Notes: a model not told the origin generated them from the sequence alone. DNA of 64,000 nt from Prolixibacteraceae bacterium (GCA_028282705.1 JANQHI010000052.1:172375-236374), one strand, 5' to 3'. Counted from the stretch's first letter, positions 15,882-25,762 are shown. Made by a program: numbers and translations.

Positions 15882-17450
15882 ATGAAAACAATGAATACAA
15901 ATAGCTGGCTATTTAGAAGCTACATAGTAATTTTTATGTTACTTATCCCGTCCCTGGGATTTGCACAGGAGCAAAAAGATTCACAATTCCTGGATCAAAA
16001 CATCAGCATTTATGCTGAAAATGAACCTCTTTCAGATGTTATTGCCAAAATTTGCGACTACCTTGACATTGATTATTCTTATAACTCCAAATTAGTAGAA
16101 GGCAAAGAAATCAGTTTAAATGTTTCAAATAAACCAATAAAGTTTGTCCTTGATAAACTGATGAAAGATTTTTACTTAATTTTCGAAATCGAGGATAATT
16201 TATTAGTTGTCAGAGACTATGTCCCACTTGGAGAAAGTATTGATTATGAGAGAGAAACAAAAGAATTCTTTACTTCTAACAGGGGGTTTTATTTTGAAAA
16301 TCCCAGAAAGAAATCTATTACTGTTAAGTTCAAATCTGCCAGCAACCTGATTATTATCCCTGTTACTATAAATGGTTCAGATACTTTGAATTTTATTCTT
16401 GATACTGGGGTGCGTTTCCCAATTATTACAGAGCTTCCTTTTATAAATAAGCTTAACCTAAATTATCTTATGCCTGTCCAGGTGAAAGGGCTTGGAAAAG
16501 GAGAGAGCTTAACAGCCTACCGCTCGGGGAACAATAAAATGGAAATCCCTGGCCTGGTAGCTAACAACCAGGAAGTTCAAATGATCATTGATGAAAATTT
16601 CCAAATTTCCCACATGTTGGGAATTCCAGTTCATGGTTTGATAGGGTTCAACCTATTTAAAGATTATATTGTTAAAATAGATTATTATAATGAAAAATTA
16701 ACCCTTTATAAACCAGAATATTATAAATATCGCGATAGGAAAAAAGATATTATACTTCCTCTTCATTTTGAAGGAAATAAGCCATTTGTCCGCACAAGCA
16801 TTGTTATGGATGACCTAACCGAGGTTCCTGTTAAGCTTTTGGTTGACACTGGTGCCAGTGATGCTATTTGGTTATCAACAAACTCTGATAAGCGAATAAA
16901 GCTGCCTGAAAATAACATTGAAACATTCTTAGGCAGGGGGTTAAGTGGTGACCTTTTTGGCAAAAAGGGAAGGATTGATGGCATATGGGTTGGTCCTTTA
17001 GTGCTACCAAAGCCTATTGTGGCTTTTCCAAATTCTGAACTAATTGACCAGCTAATTTCTTCAAATGACAGGAATGGGACACTGGGTGCAGAAATTTTGA
17101 GGCGTTTTATTGTAACTGTTGATTATAGGAACAAAAGGCTTAAATTACATCCAACCAGTGATTTAAAAGACCCTTTCAATTACAATATGAGCGGCATAGA
17201 AGTAATAAACCCAATGCCAGGTCTGCCTATTTTCAAAGTAGCCAGTGTTAGGGAAAATTCTCCTGCATATTTTGCTGGGTTAAAAGAAAACGACCAAATA
17301 CTTTCTGTTAACAATTCTCATCTTAAGTCCTTATCTTTGAATGATATTAATTTGCTTTTCCAAAGTAAGGAAAACAAAAAGATTAAAATGAAAGTATTAA
17401 GGGATGGGGAAGAGTATCAGACCTCTTTCCTCCTGAAAAAGTGGTTTTAA
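15882..17450 (+). CDS. Secreted STN - retropepsin-like aspartyl protease - PDZ protein
   Basis: Encodes 522 residues. A signal peptide (about 1-28, ending GFAQE) leads into an STN domain (about 40-112: ISIYAENEPLSDVIAKI, then VSNKPIKFVLDKLMKDF), the periplasmic module that TonB receptors use to talk to FecR. Two aspartyl-protease lobes follow, each with a DTG motif: FILDTGVRF with D174 and LLVDTGASD with D322, each ending in a hydrophobic GLIGFNLFKDYIVKIDY or GTLGAEILRRFIVTVDY strand pair. A C-terminal PDZ domain (about 440-522: NSPAYFAGLKENDQILSVNN) is typical of bacterial gag-pepsin-like proteases. It probably cleaves peptides or signals through FecR in the periplasm or outer-membrane space. 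Predicted active because both aspartates are present. Substrate unknown. Confidence 0.85.
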   Translation: MKTMNTNSWLFRSYIVIFMLLIPSLGFAQEQKDSQFLDQNISIYAENEPLSDVIAKICDYLDIDYSYNSKLVEGKEISLNVSNKPIKFVLDKLMKDFYLIFEIEDNLLVVRDYVPLGESIDYERETKEFFTSNRGFYFENPRKKSITVKFKSASNLIIIPVTINGSDTLNFILDTGVRFPIITELPFINKLNLNYLMPVQVKGLGKGESLTAYRSGNNKMEIPGLVANNQEVQMIIDENFQISHMLGIPVHGLIGFNLFKDYIVKIDYYNEKLTLYKPEYYKYRDRKKDIILPLHFEGNKPFVRTSIVMDDLTEVPVKLLVDTGASDAIWLSTNSDKRIKLPENNIETFLGRGLSGDLFGKKGRIDGIWVGPLVLPKPIVAFPNSELIDQLISSNDRNGTLGAEILRRFIVTVDYRNKRLKLHPTSDLKDPFNYNMSGIEVINPMPGLPIFKVASVRENSPAYFAGLKENDQILSVNNSHLKSLSLNDINLLFQSKENKKIKMKVLRDGEEYQTSFLLKKWF

Positions 17451-17452
17451 AG

Positions 17453-19003
17453 TTGAAAAAAACATTTTTAACAATATTTTTTATTGCGCTGTCTGTCAGT
17501 TATTTATGTGGGCAGCAAAATAAATCAATACTAGGAAAACAAATTTCAATAAATAAAAATAACCTGGCTGTTGCAGAAGTTTTAAACATCATCAGTGCAC
17601 AGTCAGGTGTTTTTTTTTCATATGATGCCTCAGTTGTGGTTTCTGACCGCCAGGTCAATATAAAAGCAAACAACCTCACTATCCTTGAAATATTAGACAG
17701 GCTATTTGATAAATCTTTGTTTCAATTTATTGAAAAAGAAGACCATATTATTATTGCTTTAATAGAAAATGGTAATTCATTAGACACCTCTAAAATACAA
17801 AACAGGAATACAGAAACAATTGATTTTGTAACTATTTCTGGCAAAGTGGTTAGCAGTAAAAATGGAAATCTGCTTCCTTTCGTGGCAGTTAGCATAAAAA
17901 ACAGCCCATTTGGTACAATAACAAACATTGACGGGGAATTTATCCTGAAAATAGAACCAGAAAATGCCAATGATACAATAATTTTTTCTTGCCTGGGGTA
18001 TTCACCTTCATATGTGCCTGTCATGCAGGCTTCTATGGACATGGAAGTTAAACTTCGCCCTTCTGCATTCTTAATTAAAGAAATAGAAGTAAATGCTATT
18101 TCTTCTGATTATGTTTTGGACATGGTTTATGAGAATATCCGCTCAAATTATGTTACAGATTTAATGATGCTAAAAGCATTTTACAGGGAGGTCCTGAAGC
18201 AAGATGAGCGTTACATAAACATCTCTGAGGCTATTTTAGAGATACTTAAAGCTCCCTATGGAAACTCTTTTAGGGAAGACATGGTAAGGCTTGTGAAAAA
18301 CAGGCAATTGAAAAAGTTCAACCCCTTTAAATGGGTAGATTTTAAACTTCAAGGGGGGCCAAAAACAATTACACAGCTCGACCTGGTTAAAACCCTGGAA
18401 ACATTTATTGACCCAGAGTTTCGCCAATTTTATAAATATGAAATCAGTAAGGTTATTTGGCATCTCGACCGCCCAGTTTTTGTCATAGAATTTAAGCCTT
18501 TAAAAAATGTAGGTTTCCATTTTTATGAAGGAGAAATGTATGTAGACAGGGAAACTTTCGTGGTTATGTTTATCAACTTCAGGATGAGTAAGTCTAGTTT
18601 ACGTTTTGCTGACAGGTCTTTAATAAAGAAAAAACCTCGTGGTTTCAAAGTGCGCACAAATTCTTTAGAATACCATGTTGAATACACCCAAAGCAGGCAT
18701 AAATGGTATATGAGTTCAGCCAGGGCTTTTGCTGAATTTAAAATAAAAGGCAAAAAAGAGAAATTAAATTCTGTATTTCAAAGTGTGTCTGAAGTCTTAG
18801 TAACTGATATGGAAAAAAGCCAGATAAAAAGGTTTCCGCGCAAGCAAGCATTTACAATTAATGATGTCTTTACAGATAATATAAAAGAATATGATGCTAA
18901 TTTCTGGGGCAATTTTAACATCATCAAACCAGATGCTGATTTACGAAAAGCCCTGAAGAGTTTTGATGTAAACGGCTCATTAAAAAAAATTGACCCAAAT
19001 TAA
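17453..19003 (+). CDS. Secreted STN - carboxypeptidase-regulatory-like domain protein
   Basis: Encodes 516 residues from a TTG at 17453, two bases after the preceding stop; a GTG at 17441 would overlap the protease gene. Signal peptide (MKKTFLTIFFIALSVSYLCG), STN domain at about 30-100 (ISINKNNLAVAEVLNII, then NNLTILEILDRLF), and a CarboxypepD_reg-like beta-sandwich at about 125-205 (ISGKVVSSKNGNLLPFVAVSI, NIDGEFILKI). These are the same two modules that begin SusC receptors, but here a 300-residue soluble domain (SDYVLDMVYENIRSNY ... FYREVLKQ) replaces the plug and barrel. It is probably periplasmic or outer-membrane attached and co-expressed with the STN-protease. Function unknown. Confidence 0.75.
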   Translation: MKKTFLTIFFIALSVSYLCGQQNKSILGKQISINKNNLAVAEVLNIISAQSGVFFSYDASVVVSDRQVNIKANNLTILEILDRLFDKSLFQFIEKEDHIIIALIENGNSLDTSKIQNRNTETIDFVTISGKVVSSKNGNLLPFVAVSIKNSPFGTITNIDGEFILKIEPENANDTIIFSCLGYSPSYVPVMQASMDMEVKLRPSAFLIKEIEVNAISSDYVLDMVYENIRSNYVTDLMMLKAFYREVLKQDERYINISEAILEILKAPYGNSFREDMVRLVKNRQLKKFNPFKWVDFKLQGGPKTITQLDLVKTLETFIDPEFRQFYKYEISKVIWHLDRPVFVIEFKPLKNVGFHFYEGEMYVDRETFVVMFINFRMSKSSLRFADRSLIKKKPRGFKVRTNSLEYHVEYTQSRHKWYMSSARAFAEFKIKGKKEKLNSVFQSVSEVLVTDMEKSQIKRFPRKQAFTINDVFTDNIKEYDANFWGNFNIIKPDADLRKALKSFDVNGSLKKIDPN

Positions 19004-19077
19004 TTTACGACCCTCCATTAGCCTTGGCTCAACCATTCATTTTTATTGCTTATTTTTGATGCATAATTATACTCAAA

Positions 19078-19425
19078 ATGGAAGAATTCAGCACAAGGCA
19101 AAATAAAGTTTCACGTTTGATCCAGAAGGAATTAGCAACTTATTTTCAAAAAGAAAGCAGGGCATTCTCTTCAGGAAAGTTAATTAGTGTAACTACTGTT
19201 AGGATTACAAAAGACCTTGGAATTGCACGTGTTTATTTAAGCATTTTCCCTTCAGAAGGCTCAGAAAGTGTATTGACAAACATTGAGCATGCAACTCGTG
19301 CTATCAGAGGAGAACTTGGGCGTAAAATAGGCAAACAGGTAAGGGTAGTGCCTGAACTCGAATTTTTTATTGATGACAGCATGGATTATATTGAAAATAT
19401 AGATAACCTATTGAAACCTAATTAA
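19078..19425 (+). CDS. rbfA: Ribosome-binding factor A
   Basis: Encodes 115 residues with the KH-like RbfA fold: a start FSTRQNKVSRLIQKELATYF, the core ISVTTVRITKDLGIARVYLSIFP, and LEFFIDDSMDYIENIDNLL at the end. It is needed for 16S rRNA 5' end maturation and late 30S assembly, especially in the cold. A TATTTTTG box lies at 19051-19058, 20 bases before the ATG. It is followed after 10 bases by the FtsX/LolC-like permease, a pairing common in Bacteroidota. Confidence 0.93.
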   Translation: MEEFSTRQNKVSRLIQKELATYFQKESRAFSSGKLISVTTVRITKDLGIARVYLSIFPSEGSESVLTNIEHATRAIRGELGRKIGKQVRVVPELEFFIDDSMDYIENIDNLLKPN

Positions 19426-19435
19426 ACATAGTATT

Positions 19436-20662
19436 TTGAACTTCCCGTTTTTAATAGCAAAACGATATCTTGTTTCAAAGAAGAAGCAAAATATAATTAA
19501 CATAATATCCAGGGTAGCCATATCAGGGGTTGCTGTGGGGACAATGGCCTTGGTAATTGTGCTATCTGTATTTAATGGATTTGACAGCCTTGTTAAGTCC
19601 ATGTTCAGTTCTTTTGACCCTTCTATTAAAATTACACCTGCTGCTGGTAAAATATTTAACCCCAAAACCATTGATATTGAATCAATTGCAAAAATTGAGG
19701 GTGTTGCGTGTTGGGCCGAAACACTTGAAGAAAATGTTATTCTAAAGTATGCAAATAAACAAGACATTGCCACAATAAAAGGTGTCTCTGATGATTACAG
19801 GAAAGTTACTGAATTAGACAGTTTAATTATCCATGGGGAATTATTCTTCAAAGAAAATGGGATAAACTATGCATGTGTAGGGGTAGGGGTTTCTTTAAGG
19901 CTGGGGGTAGGGTTAACTTTTGTAGATCCAATAAAAATTTATGCAGCAAAAAAAGGGGAGAGGGTAGCTGTAAATATAGCCAATGCCCTGAATGTTAAAT
20001 ATATATATCCCTCGTCTATTTTTTCTGTACAAGAAGGGATTGATTCAAAATACATATTAGTACCTATTGAATTTGCCAGGGAGTTGCTGGGCGCTGATGA
20101 AAATGTTAGTGCCATTGAAATAAAATTGGATAGATCAGCTGATGTTCATAAAATACAATCCAGCATCCAAGAAATTGCCGGAAGTTTGTTCCACGTGAAA
20201 AACAAATACCAGCAACACGAAACAATCAATAAGGTTATGAATTCCGAAAAGTGGGTTATTTTCCTGATACTGGCTTTTATCTTGCTTATAGCATCTTTTA
20301 ATATCCTGGGCAGTTTAACCATGTTGATCATTGATAAAAAAGATGATATTTCAATTTTAAAGAGTATGGGAGCCAGCCAGGCACTAATTAAGCAAATATT
20401 CTTGTTTGAAGGTTGGCTTATTTCACTGTCAGGGGCATTTATTGGGCTTATTTTAGCCATTTTAGTCTGTTGGGCACAAAACAGCCTGGAAATTATTGAA
20501 TTCCCTGGAAATGGCTCGTTTGCAGTCAGTGCTTACCCTGTTGAAGTGCATCTGTTTGATATCATCCTGGTTTTTATTACTATTATTTTTATTGGGTTCC
20601 TAGTTTCCTGGTACCCTGTGCGTTATATTTCAGGGAAATACATTGACAATCCTAATAGCTGA
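19436..20662 (+). CDS. ABC transporter permease, FtsX/LolC-E family
   Basis: Encodes 408 residues from a TTG. Layout is the MacB/LolC type: helix 1 at about 20-48 (IISRVAISGVAVGTMALVIVLSVF), a large periplasmic MacB-PCD-like domain to about 270, then three C-terminal helices with the FtsX motif (LLIASFNILGSLTMLIIDKKDDISILKSMGAS) and a final helix near 375-398. It is the membrane subunit of a lipoprotein-release or related type VII ABC system; the ATPase is not adjacent. Co-transcribed with rbfA. A 15/16 parS-like site lies within the coding sequence at 20187-20202. Confidence 0.85.
   Translation: MNFPFLIAKRYLVSKKKQNIINIISRVAISGVAVGTMALVIVLSVFNGFDSLVKSMFSSFDPSIKITPAAGKIFNPKTIDIESIAKIEGVACWAETLEENVILKYANKQDIATIKGVSDDYRKVTELDSLIIHGELFFKENGINYACVGVGVSLRLGVGLTFVDPIKIYAAKKGERVAVNIANALNVKYIYPSSIFSVQEGIDSKYILVPIEFARELLGADENVSAIEIKLDRSADVHKIQSSIQEIAGSLFHVKNKYQQHETINKVMNSEKWVIFLILAFILLIASFNILGSLTMLIIDKKDDISILKSMGASQALIKQIFLFEGWLISLSGAFIGLILAILVCWAQNSLEIIEFPGNGSFAVSAYPVEVHLFDIILVFITIIFIGFLVSWYPVRYISGKYIDNPNS
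20187..20202. promoter_or_regulatory. parS-like ParB-binding site inside the permease gene
   Basis: TGTTCCACGTGAAAAA differs from the Bacillus-type parS sequence TGTTCCACGTGAAACA at one of 16 positions. It is intragenic, which is usual for parS. It lies 6.1 kb from a perfect site at 26295-26310. Confidence 0.5.
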
Positions 20663-20744
20663 CTTCTTCTTTTGTACATGACTTTTTTTATCCTTTATGC
20701 TTATAAAAAAGCATACCTTGCAGTTGAATTAAATTAGATGGGAT

Positions 20745-21773
20745 ATGAAAGCAATTGTTAAAAAACTTCCACAAAAAGGATTATGGCTTGAAGATGTACC
20801 AGTTCCCAAAGTTGGTCCAAATGATGTACTTATTAAGGTCAAAAAAGCAGCAGTTTGCGGTACTGATTTACATATATATAAATGGGATGAATGGGCCCAG
20901 CAAACCATTAAAACACCTTTAACCATAGGACATGAATACATGGGTGAGGTTGTTGAAATTGGAAATGAAGTAAGCAGGGTGAAAGTAGGGGAGAGGGTCA
21001 CTGTTGAAGGCCACATTGCGTGTGGTTTTTGCAGGAATTGCAGGCGTGGAAGGCAACATATTTGTGACAATACCATTGGTATAGGGGTTAATTGTAATGG
21101 TGGCTTTGCCGAATACATTTCTGTCCCCGCTAAAAATGTCTTACATGTTGATACACGCATTCCTGATGAAATACTATCAATAATGGACCCCTTGGGAAAT
21201 GCAACCCACACAGCCCTTTCTTTTCCTCTTTTAGGTGAAGATGTTTTAATAACTGGGGCTGGTGGTCCAATTGGTGCAATGGCAATAGCTGTTTGTAAAT
21301 TTGCTGGGGCTAGGAATATTGTTGGAACTGATATCAGCAAATACAGAAGAGACTTAGCGCGAAAAATGGGTGCAACAAAAATTATTGACCCACTTAATGA
21401 TAGCATTGAAGAGGCAAAAAAAAGGCTGGGAATGGTTGGTGGATTTGATATAGGACTGGAATGCTCGGGCTCCCCGGTTGCTTTCAATGATATGGTAAAT
21501 AATATGTATAATGGTGGCAAAATCAGCCTGCTTGGTTTGTTACCCAAATCAACTCAAATAAATTGGGGAAAACTGATATTCAAAGGGTTAACCTTAAAGG
21601 GTATTTATGGTAGGGAAATGTATGAAACCTGGTACCATATGGAAATGATGCTTTTAACTGGTCTGAACATTACTCCTGTTATTACCCATCGTTTTCATTA
21701 TTCTGAGTTCCAAAAAGCATTTGACATTATGGAAGAAGGAAACTCTGGGAAAATTATCCTTGAGTGGGATTGA
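20745..21773 (+). CDS. tdh: L-threonine 3-dehydrogenase
   Basis: Encodes 342 residues, the family length. Zn-dependent medium-chain dehydrogenase: catalytic-zinc residues in VCGTDLHIYKWDEW and GHEYMGEV, structural-zinc cysteines in CGFCRNCRRGRQHIC, and a Rossmann NAD-binding motif TGAGGPIGAMA. The CGTDLHIY-KWDEWAQ signature separates Tdh from other alcohol dehydrogenases. It oxidises L-threonine to 2-amino-3-ketobutyrate, which a ligase (not in this window) would split to glycine and acetyl-CoA. It stands alone between the permease and rsgA. Confidence 0.93.
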   Translation: MKAIVKKLPQKGLWLEDVPVPKVGPNDVLIKVKKAAVCGTDLHIYKWDEWAQQTIKTPLTIGHEYMGEVVEIGNEVSRVKVGERVTVEGHIACGFCRNCRRGRQHICDNTIGIGVNCNGGFAEYISVPAKNVLHVDTRIPDEILSIMDPLGNATHTALSFPLLGEDVLITGAGGPIGAMAIAVCKFAGARNIVGTDISKYRRDLARKMGATKIIDPLNDSIEEAKKRLGMVGGFDIGLECSGSPVAFNDMVNNMYNGGKISLLGLLPKSTQINWGKLIFKGLTLKGIYGREMYETWYHMEMMLLTGLNITPVITHRFHYSEFQKAFDIMEEGNSGKIILEWD

Positions 21774-21809
21774 TACACTGCCCTACATCAAAAATACAAC
21801 CTCAATTTA

Positions 21810-21839
21810 TTGATTTACAACAGATTGGGGCTATATTTA
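21810..21839 (+). promoter_or_regulatory. Bacteroidota-type promoter for rsgA
   Basis: TTG (21810-21812), a 19-base spacer, then TATATTTA (21832-21839), one base off TAnnTTTG. It is 49 bases upstream of the TTG start of rsgA. Confidence 0.5.
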
Positions 21840-21888
21840 CAACTCGCCAAATTTTCGTAGTTTTACAATCTAATCAAAAACAAGAAAA

Positions 21889-22839
21889 TTGCTAAAAGGG
21901 CTTGTTATAAAATCCACAGGGAGTTGGTATACTGTAAAAACTAATAAAGGAAATATTTTTCAGTGTAAAATAAAAGGTAATTTTCGAATTAAAGGGATAA
22001 AAAGCACCAACCCTGTTGCTGTTGGAGATCATGTGGTGTTTAAAACACAAGATGGAGAAGCTGATACACCATCAACCCAAACAGGGATTATTACTAAAAT
22101 TGACGCCAGGAAAAATTACATTATCAGGAAGGCTTCTAACCTTTCAAAACAGTCTCATATTATTGCTTCAAATATTGACCAGGCTTTTCTGGTAATTACC
22201 ATTAATTTTCCTGTGACTACCACAACATTTATTGATCGTTTCCTGGCTTCAGCAGAAGCATACAGGATACCTGTTGTCTTGGTTTTTAATAAAATTGACA
22301 GGTATAAACCACACCATGTGGGAACTATGAATAGCCTCATCAGGTTATATCAAAACATTGGATACAAGTGCCTTAAGTCTTCAATGGCTATTGGTGAAGG
22401 GTTAGATGAACTAAAAAAACTGATGCAGGGGAAAACAAGTGTTTTTAATGGCCACAGCGGGGTAGGGAAGTCCACTATTATAAATAAATTACAACCTGGT
22501 TTGAAATTAAAAACAAAAGAAATTTCTGATTACCACAAAACAGGCAAGCATACCACTACCTATTCAGAAATGTTTTCTTTAGATTTTGGTGGCCATATTA
22601 TTGATACCCCAGGAATTAAAGGGTTTGGGATGCTTGAAATGGATGCCTGGGAAATCTCCCATTATTTCCCTGAAATTTTTAAAATATCCACAAATTGCCA
22701 ATATAATAATTGCTCCCACACCCATGAACCAGGTTGTGCAGTTAAAAATGCAGTTTCTGAAGGAGTTATTGCAGAAAGCCGTTTTATAAGCTATTTGGGG
22801 CTACTTGAAATAGATGAAAAACACAGGCCTGCTTATTAG
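21889..22839 (+). CDS. rsgA: Small ribosomal subunit biogenesis GTPase RsgA
   Basis: Encodes 316 residues from a TTG start. N-terminal OB-fold (about 1-70), a circularly permuted GTPase with G4 VFNKIDRY before G1 [14 protein letters not shown] and G3 DTPGIKGFG, and a C-terminal zinc-binding segment [14 protein letters not shown]. It checks decoding-centre maturation of the 30S subunit and releases RbfA, whose gene is three genes upstream. It is convergent with mnmA, 34 bases apart, and has its own promoter. Confidence 0.95.
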   Translation: MLKGLVIKSTGSWYTVKTNKGNIFQCKIKGNFRIKGIKSTNPVAVGDHVVFKTQDGEADTPSTQTGIITKIDARKNYIIRKASNLSKQSHIIASNIDQAFLVITINFPVTTTTFIDRFLASAEAYRIPVVLVFNKIDRYKPHHVGTMNSLIRLYQNIGYKCLKSSMAIGEGLDELKKLMQGKTSVFNGHSGVGKSTIINKLQPGLKLKTKEISDYHKTGKHTTTYSEMFSLDFGGHIIDTPGIKGFGMLEMDAWEISHYFPEIFKISTNCQYNNCSHTHEPGCAVKNAVSEGVIAESRFISYLGLLEIDEKHRPAY

Positions 22840-22873
22840 TTTTTTGACCCTAAGTGTTTACTTGTCAAGTATT

Positions 22874-23929
22874 TTATTCAGTTTTATCAATAAAACCACC
22901 ACCTAATACCTTATCTCCAGAATAAAATACTGCAGCTTGTCCAGGAGCAACTGCAGCTAAGGGCTTATTTAAATAGACTACTGCCTTTTTTTCTCCTGTA
23001 AACTTAATCTTGCAGCTATTTTCTTGTTTCCTATAACGTACTTTTACAATCAAGTTATTACAATTTTCAGCTTCCTCTATGTTTATAAAACAGGCGCCTT
23101 TTAAATATAATATATTTTTAAATAAGTGCGAATATTCGCCTAAAACCACTTCATTTTTAAAGCAATCTACCTCCAAAACAAAGGTTGGCTTATTGAAATT
23201 TAATCCTTTTCTTTGCCCAATAGTATAATAAGGGTAACCTTTATGTTTTCCCAGTACATTTCCTTCAATATCAATAAAATTTCCTACTGGGATTGCTTTT
23301 TCCTCTTTAATATTAATGCTTAGGAAATCCCTGTAATCTTTCCCATTAAGGAAACAGACTCCAAGACTGTCTTTCTTTTTTGATAGGCTTTTATAACCAT
23401 TTTCCTTTGCTATTTCCCTAACTTTTGTTTTAGTTAAGCTACCTAATGGAAATAAAGTTTTTTCAATTGCTTTTTCTTCTAGCCCCCACAAAAAGAAGGA
23501 TTGATCCTTATCTTCATCTATTCCCTTTTTAATATAATTCCTCCCTTCATGCACAGCTTTTTGCACATAATGTCCTGTGGCCACATAGGTACACTTATGC
23601 TCTACAGACTGCCCCAACAGCGCTTTCCATTTCATTTTTGGGTTACAATAAGCACAGGGGAATGGAGTATTCCCTGTCAAATATCCTTCAGTAAAATAGG
23701 AAATTACGGTTTCTGAAAATTCTTTAATTAAGGATACAAAACTGTGTTCAATTCCCAAGCTATCTGCAATGTTTTTTAACTCCTTGACATATCCAAGATG
23801 GATGTTTTGATAAAACTCCAAGGTAATTCCAACCACTTCAAACCCTTGTTTTTGTAGCAAAATAGCTACTACTGAGCTGTCCACCCCACCACTCATTCCA
23901 AGCAATACGCGCTTGTTAATTTCTTTCAA
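22874..23929 (-). CDS. mnmA: tRNA-specific 2-thiouridylase MnmA
   Basis: Encodes 351 residues. The PP-loop GMSGGVDSSV is at about 12-21; the catalytic cysteine pair is in FPCAYCNPKMKW near 97-100 and GVCFLNGKDY near 194. The central domain has the HYVQ and DQSFFLWGL motifs that recognise tRNA. It makes 2-thiouridine at position 34 of Lys, Glu and Gln tRNAs. It is the last gene of the seven-gene minus-strand operon and overlaps uvrC by 14 bases. The same operon carries mnmG, which modifies the same wobble base. Confidence 0.93.
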   Translation of the reverse strand: MKEINKRVLLGMSGGVDSSVVAILLQKQGFEVVGITLEFYQNIHLGYVKELKNIADSLGIEHSFVSLIKEFSETVISYFTEGYLTGNTPFPCAYCNPKMKWKALLGQSVEHKCTYVATGHYVQKAVHEGRNYIKKGIDEDKDQSFFLWGLEEKAIEKTLFPLGSLTKTKVREIAKENGYKSLSKKKDSLGVCFLNGKDYRDFLSINIKEEKAIPVGNFIDIEGNVLGKHKGYPYYTIGQRKGLNFNKPTFVLEVDCFKNEVVLGEYSHLFKNILYLKGACFINIEEAENCNNLIVKVRYRKQENSCKIKFTGEKKAVVYLNKPLAAVAPGQAAVFYSGDKVLGGGFIDKTE

Positions 23930-25748
23930 TTTTTTTATTTTGAAAATATTCTGCTACCAATTTGGCTTTACTTTTACCTATTTCTTTTTCCAATTCTTCC
24001 ACAGATTTGGTCTGAATAGATTTTACGGATTTAAACTTCTGCAACAATTTACTGGCTGTAAGTTTTCCAATTCCATTAATGCTATTCAGCTCTGTTGAGA
24101 TCATTTCATTTGACCTTTTATTCCTGTGGAATGTAATCCCAAACCTGTGGGCTTCATCACGCAACTGCTGTAAAACCTTAAGGGTTTCTGAGTTTTTATT
24201 TAAATAAATTGGTATAGAATCATCTGGGAAATAGATCTCCTCCAGTTTTTTTGCTATTCCTATAATGGTAATTTTTCCCCTAATATTTAACCTTTCAAGA
24301 GCAGTAACAGCTGATGAAAGTTGTCCTTTTCCACCATCAATTACTACTAATTGGGGCAAGGGGTTACCCTCCGCCAATTGCCTTTTATACCTACGAAATA
24401 CTACCTCTTCCATTGATGCAAAATCATTGGCTCCCACAACAGTCTTGATATTGAAATGGCGATATTCTTTTTTTATTGGTTTGGTATTTACAAAAACCAC
24501 GCAAGAAGCTACTGGGTTTGTTCCCTGCAAGTTACTATTGTCAAAACATTCAATCCTTTTGGGTAATTCCTTAAGATGTAGATCTTTTTGAATTGTATTT
24601 AGTATCCTGTCAAAACGTTTTTGTGGGTTAGCAAGAAATTGTTGTTTTTCCTTTTCCATGCGGAAATATTTAGCATTTCTAGTTGAAAGATCCAGCAGTT
24701 TTTTCTTATCCCCTTTCCTTGGTATCCTGAATTTTATCCCTGCCAACTCAATGCCTACATCAAATGGAATCAGAATTTCTTTGGCATTACTAAATATTTT
24801 TTGCCTTATTTCAGCAATGCCCATGGGGAGAAGTTCGTCTGGTTTCTCATCAAGTCTTTTAGCAATTTCGATTGTGTGGGTTTGGATAATAGCCCCTCTG
24901 ATGATCTTTAGATAGTTGATAAAAGCAGATTTTTCATTTTCATCAATTGAAAAAACGTCCACATCTGTGATGGTTGCACTTACCACAGTTGACCTACTTT
25001 GGTACCTCTCCAGGGTTGCGAGTTTTTCTTTTGTTTTTTGTGCTTCTTCAAACTGGAACTCACCTGCCTGCTTTTCCATTGTTTCCTGCAAATGCCTGAT
25101 AACACTTATCACATTCCCCTTTAAAATTCCTTTTATTTGTTCTATGCCTTCGTTATAGTGTTCTTCACTTTCATAGCCCCCGCAGGGACCAAGGCAATTT
25201 CCCAAGTGGTACTCAAGGCATACTTTAAATTTCTTTTTCTCTATATTTTCTTTAGAAAGGTTGAAGTTGCAATTCCTTAACTGGAAAGATTTTCTAATGA
25301 GTTCCAATAAAACATTTACTGCCTGGTAAGATGTATATGGCCCGAAATATACAGACTGATCTCTAATAACATTCCTTGTTTTGAAAACCCTGGGAAACCT
25401 TTCGTTTTTTATGCATATCCATGGGTAAGTTTTATCGTCCTTTAGGCGTATATTATAGCGTGGTTGATATTTTTTTATCAGGTTATTTTCGAGCAACAGG
25501 GCATCTTCTTCAGACTCCACAACCATGTACTTAATAGAAGTTATATTCCTTACAAGAAGAACTGTTTTTCTGTTATCATGTGTTTTGGTAAAATATGAGG
25601 AAACCCTTTTTTTTAAATCTTTTGCCTTGCCTACATAAATAATCTTTTCTGTGTTGTCAAAAAACTGGTAGACCCCAGGTGTATTAGGTAAAACAGCTAC
25701 CTGGGTTTTTAAAAAATCAATGTTCTTATTTACTGCTTTATGCTTCAA
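23916..25748 (-). CDS. uvrC: Excinuclease ABC subunit C
   Basis: Encodes 610 residues from a TTG start. Domains in order: GIY-YIG nuclease (about 18-95, TPGVYQFFDN ... IIYVGKAKDLKKRV), a cysteine-containing region (CLEYHLGNCLGPCGGY), a UVR motif (about 200-235), an RNase H-like nuclease (ECFDNSNLQGTNPVAS, then VIDGGKGQL) and a tandem helix-hairpin-helix (SINGIGKLTASKLLQKF). It makes both incisions in nucleotide excision repair with UvrA and UvrB, neither of which is in this window. It lies between apt and mnmA in the operon. Confidence 0.95.
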   Translation of the reverse strand: MKHKAVNKNIDFLKTQVAVLPNTPGVYQFFDNTEKIIYVGKAKDLKKRVSSYFTKTHDNRKTVLLVRNITSIKYMVVESEEDALLLENNLIKKYQPRYNIRLKDDKTYPWICIKNERFPRVFKTRNVIRDQSVYFGPYTSYQAVNVLLELIRKSFQLRNCNFNLSKENIEKKKFKVCLEYHLGNCLGPCGGYESEEHYNEGIEQIKGILKGNVISVIRHLQETMEKQAGEFQFEEAQKTKEKLATLERYQSRSTVVSATITDVDVFSIDENEKSAFINYLKIIRGAIIQTHTIEIAKRLDEKPDELLPMGIAEIRQKIFSNAKEILIPFDVGIELAGIKFRIPRKGDKKKLLDLSTRNAKYFRMEKEKQQFLANPQKRFDRILNTIQKDLHLKELPKRIECFDNSNLQGTNPVASCVVFVNTKPIKKEYRHFNIKTVVGANDFASMEEVVFRRYKRQLAEGNPLPQLVVIDGGKGQLSSAVTALERLNIRGKITIIGIAKKLEEIYFPDDSIPIYLNKNSETLKVLQQLRDEAHRFGITFHRNKRSNEMISTELNSINGIGKLTASKLLQKFKSVKSIQTKSVEELEKEIGKSKAKLVAEYFQNKKIERN

Positions 25749-25762
25749 TCAAATCGTAAACT

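Noticed and set aside
20729..21547. Long minus-strand frame opposite tdh
   Set aside because: Length reflects codon bias of tdh; the plus-strand protein has all family motifs, the antisense frame has none.
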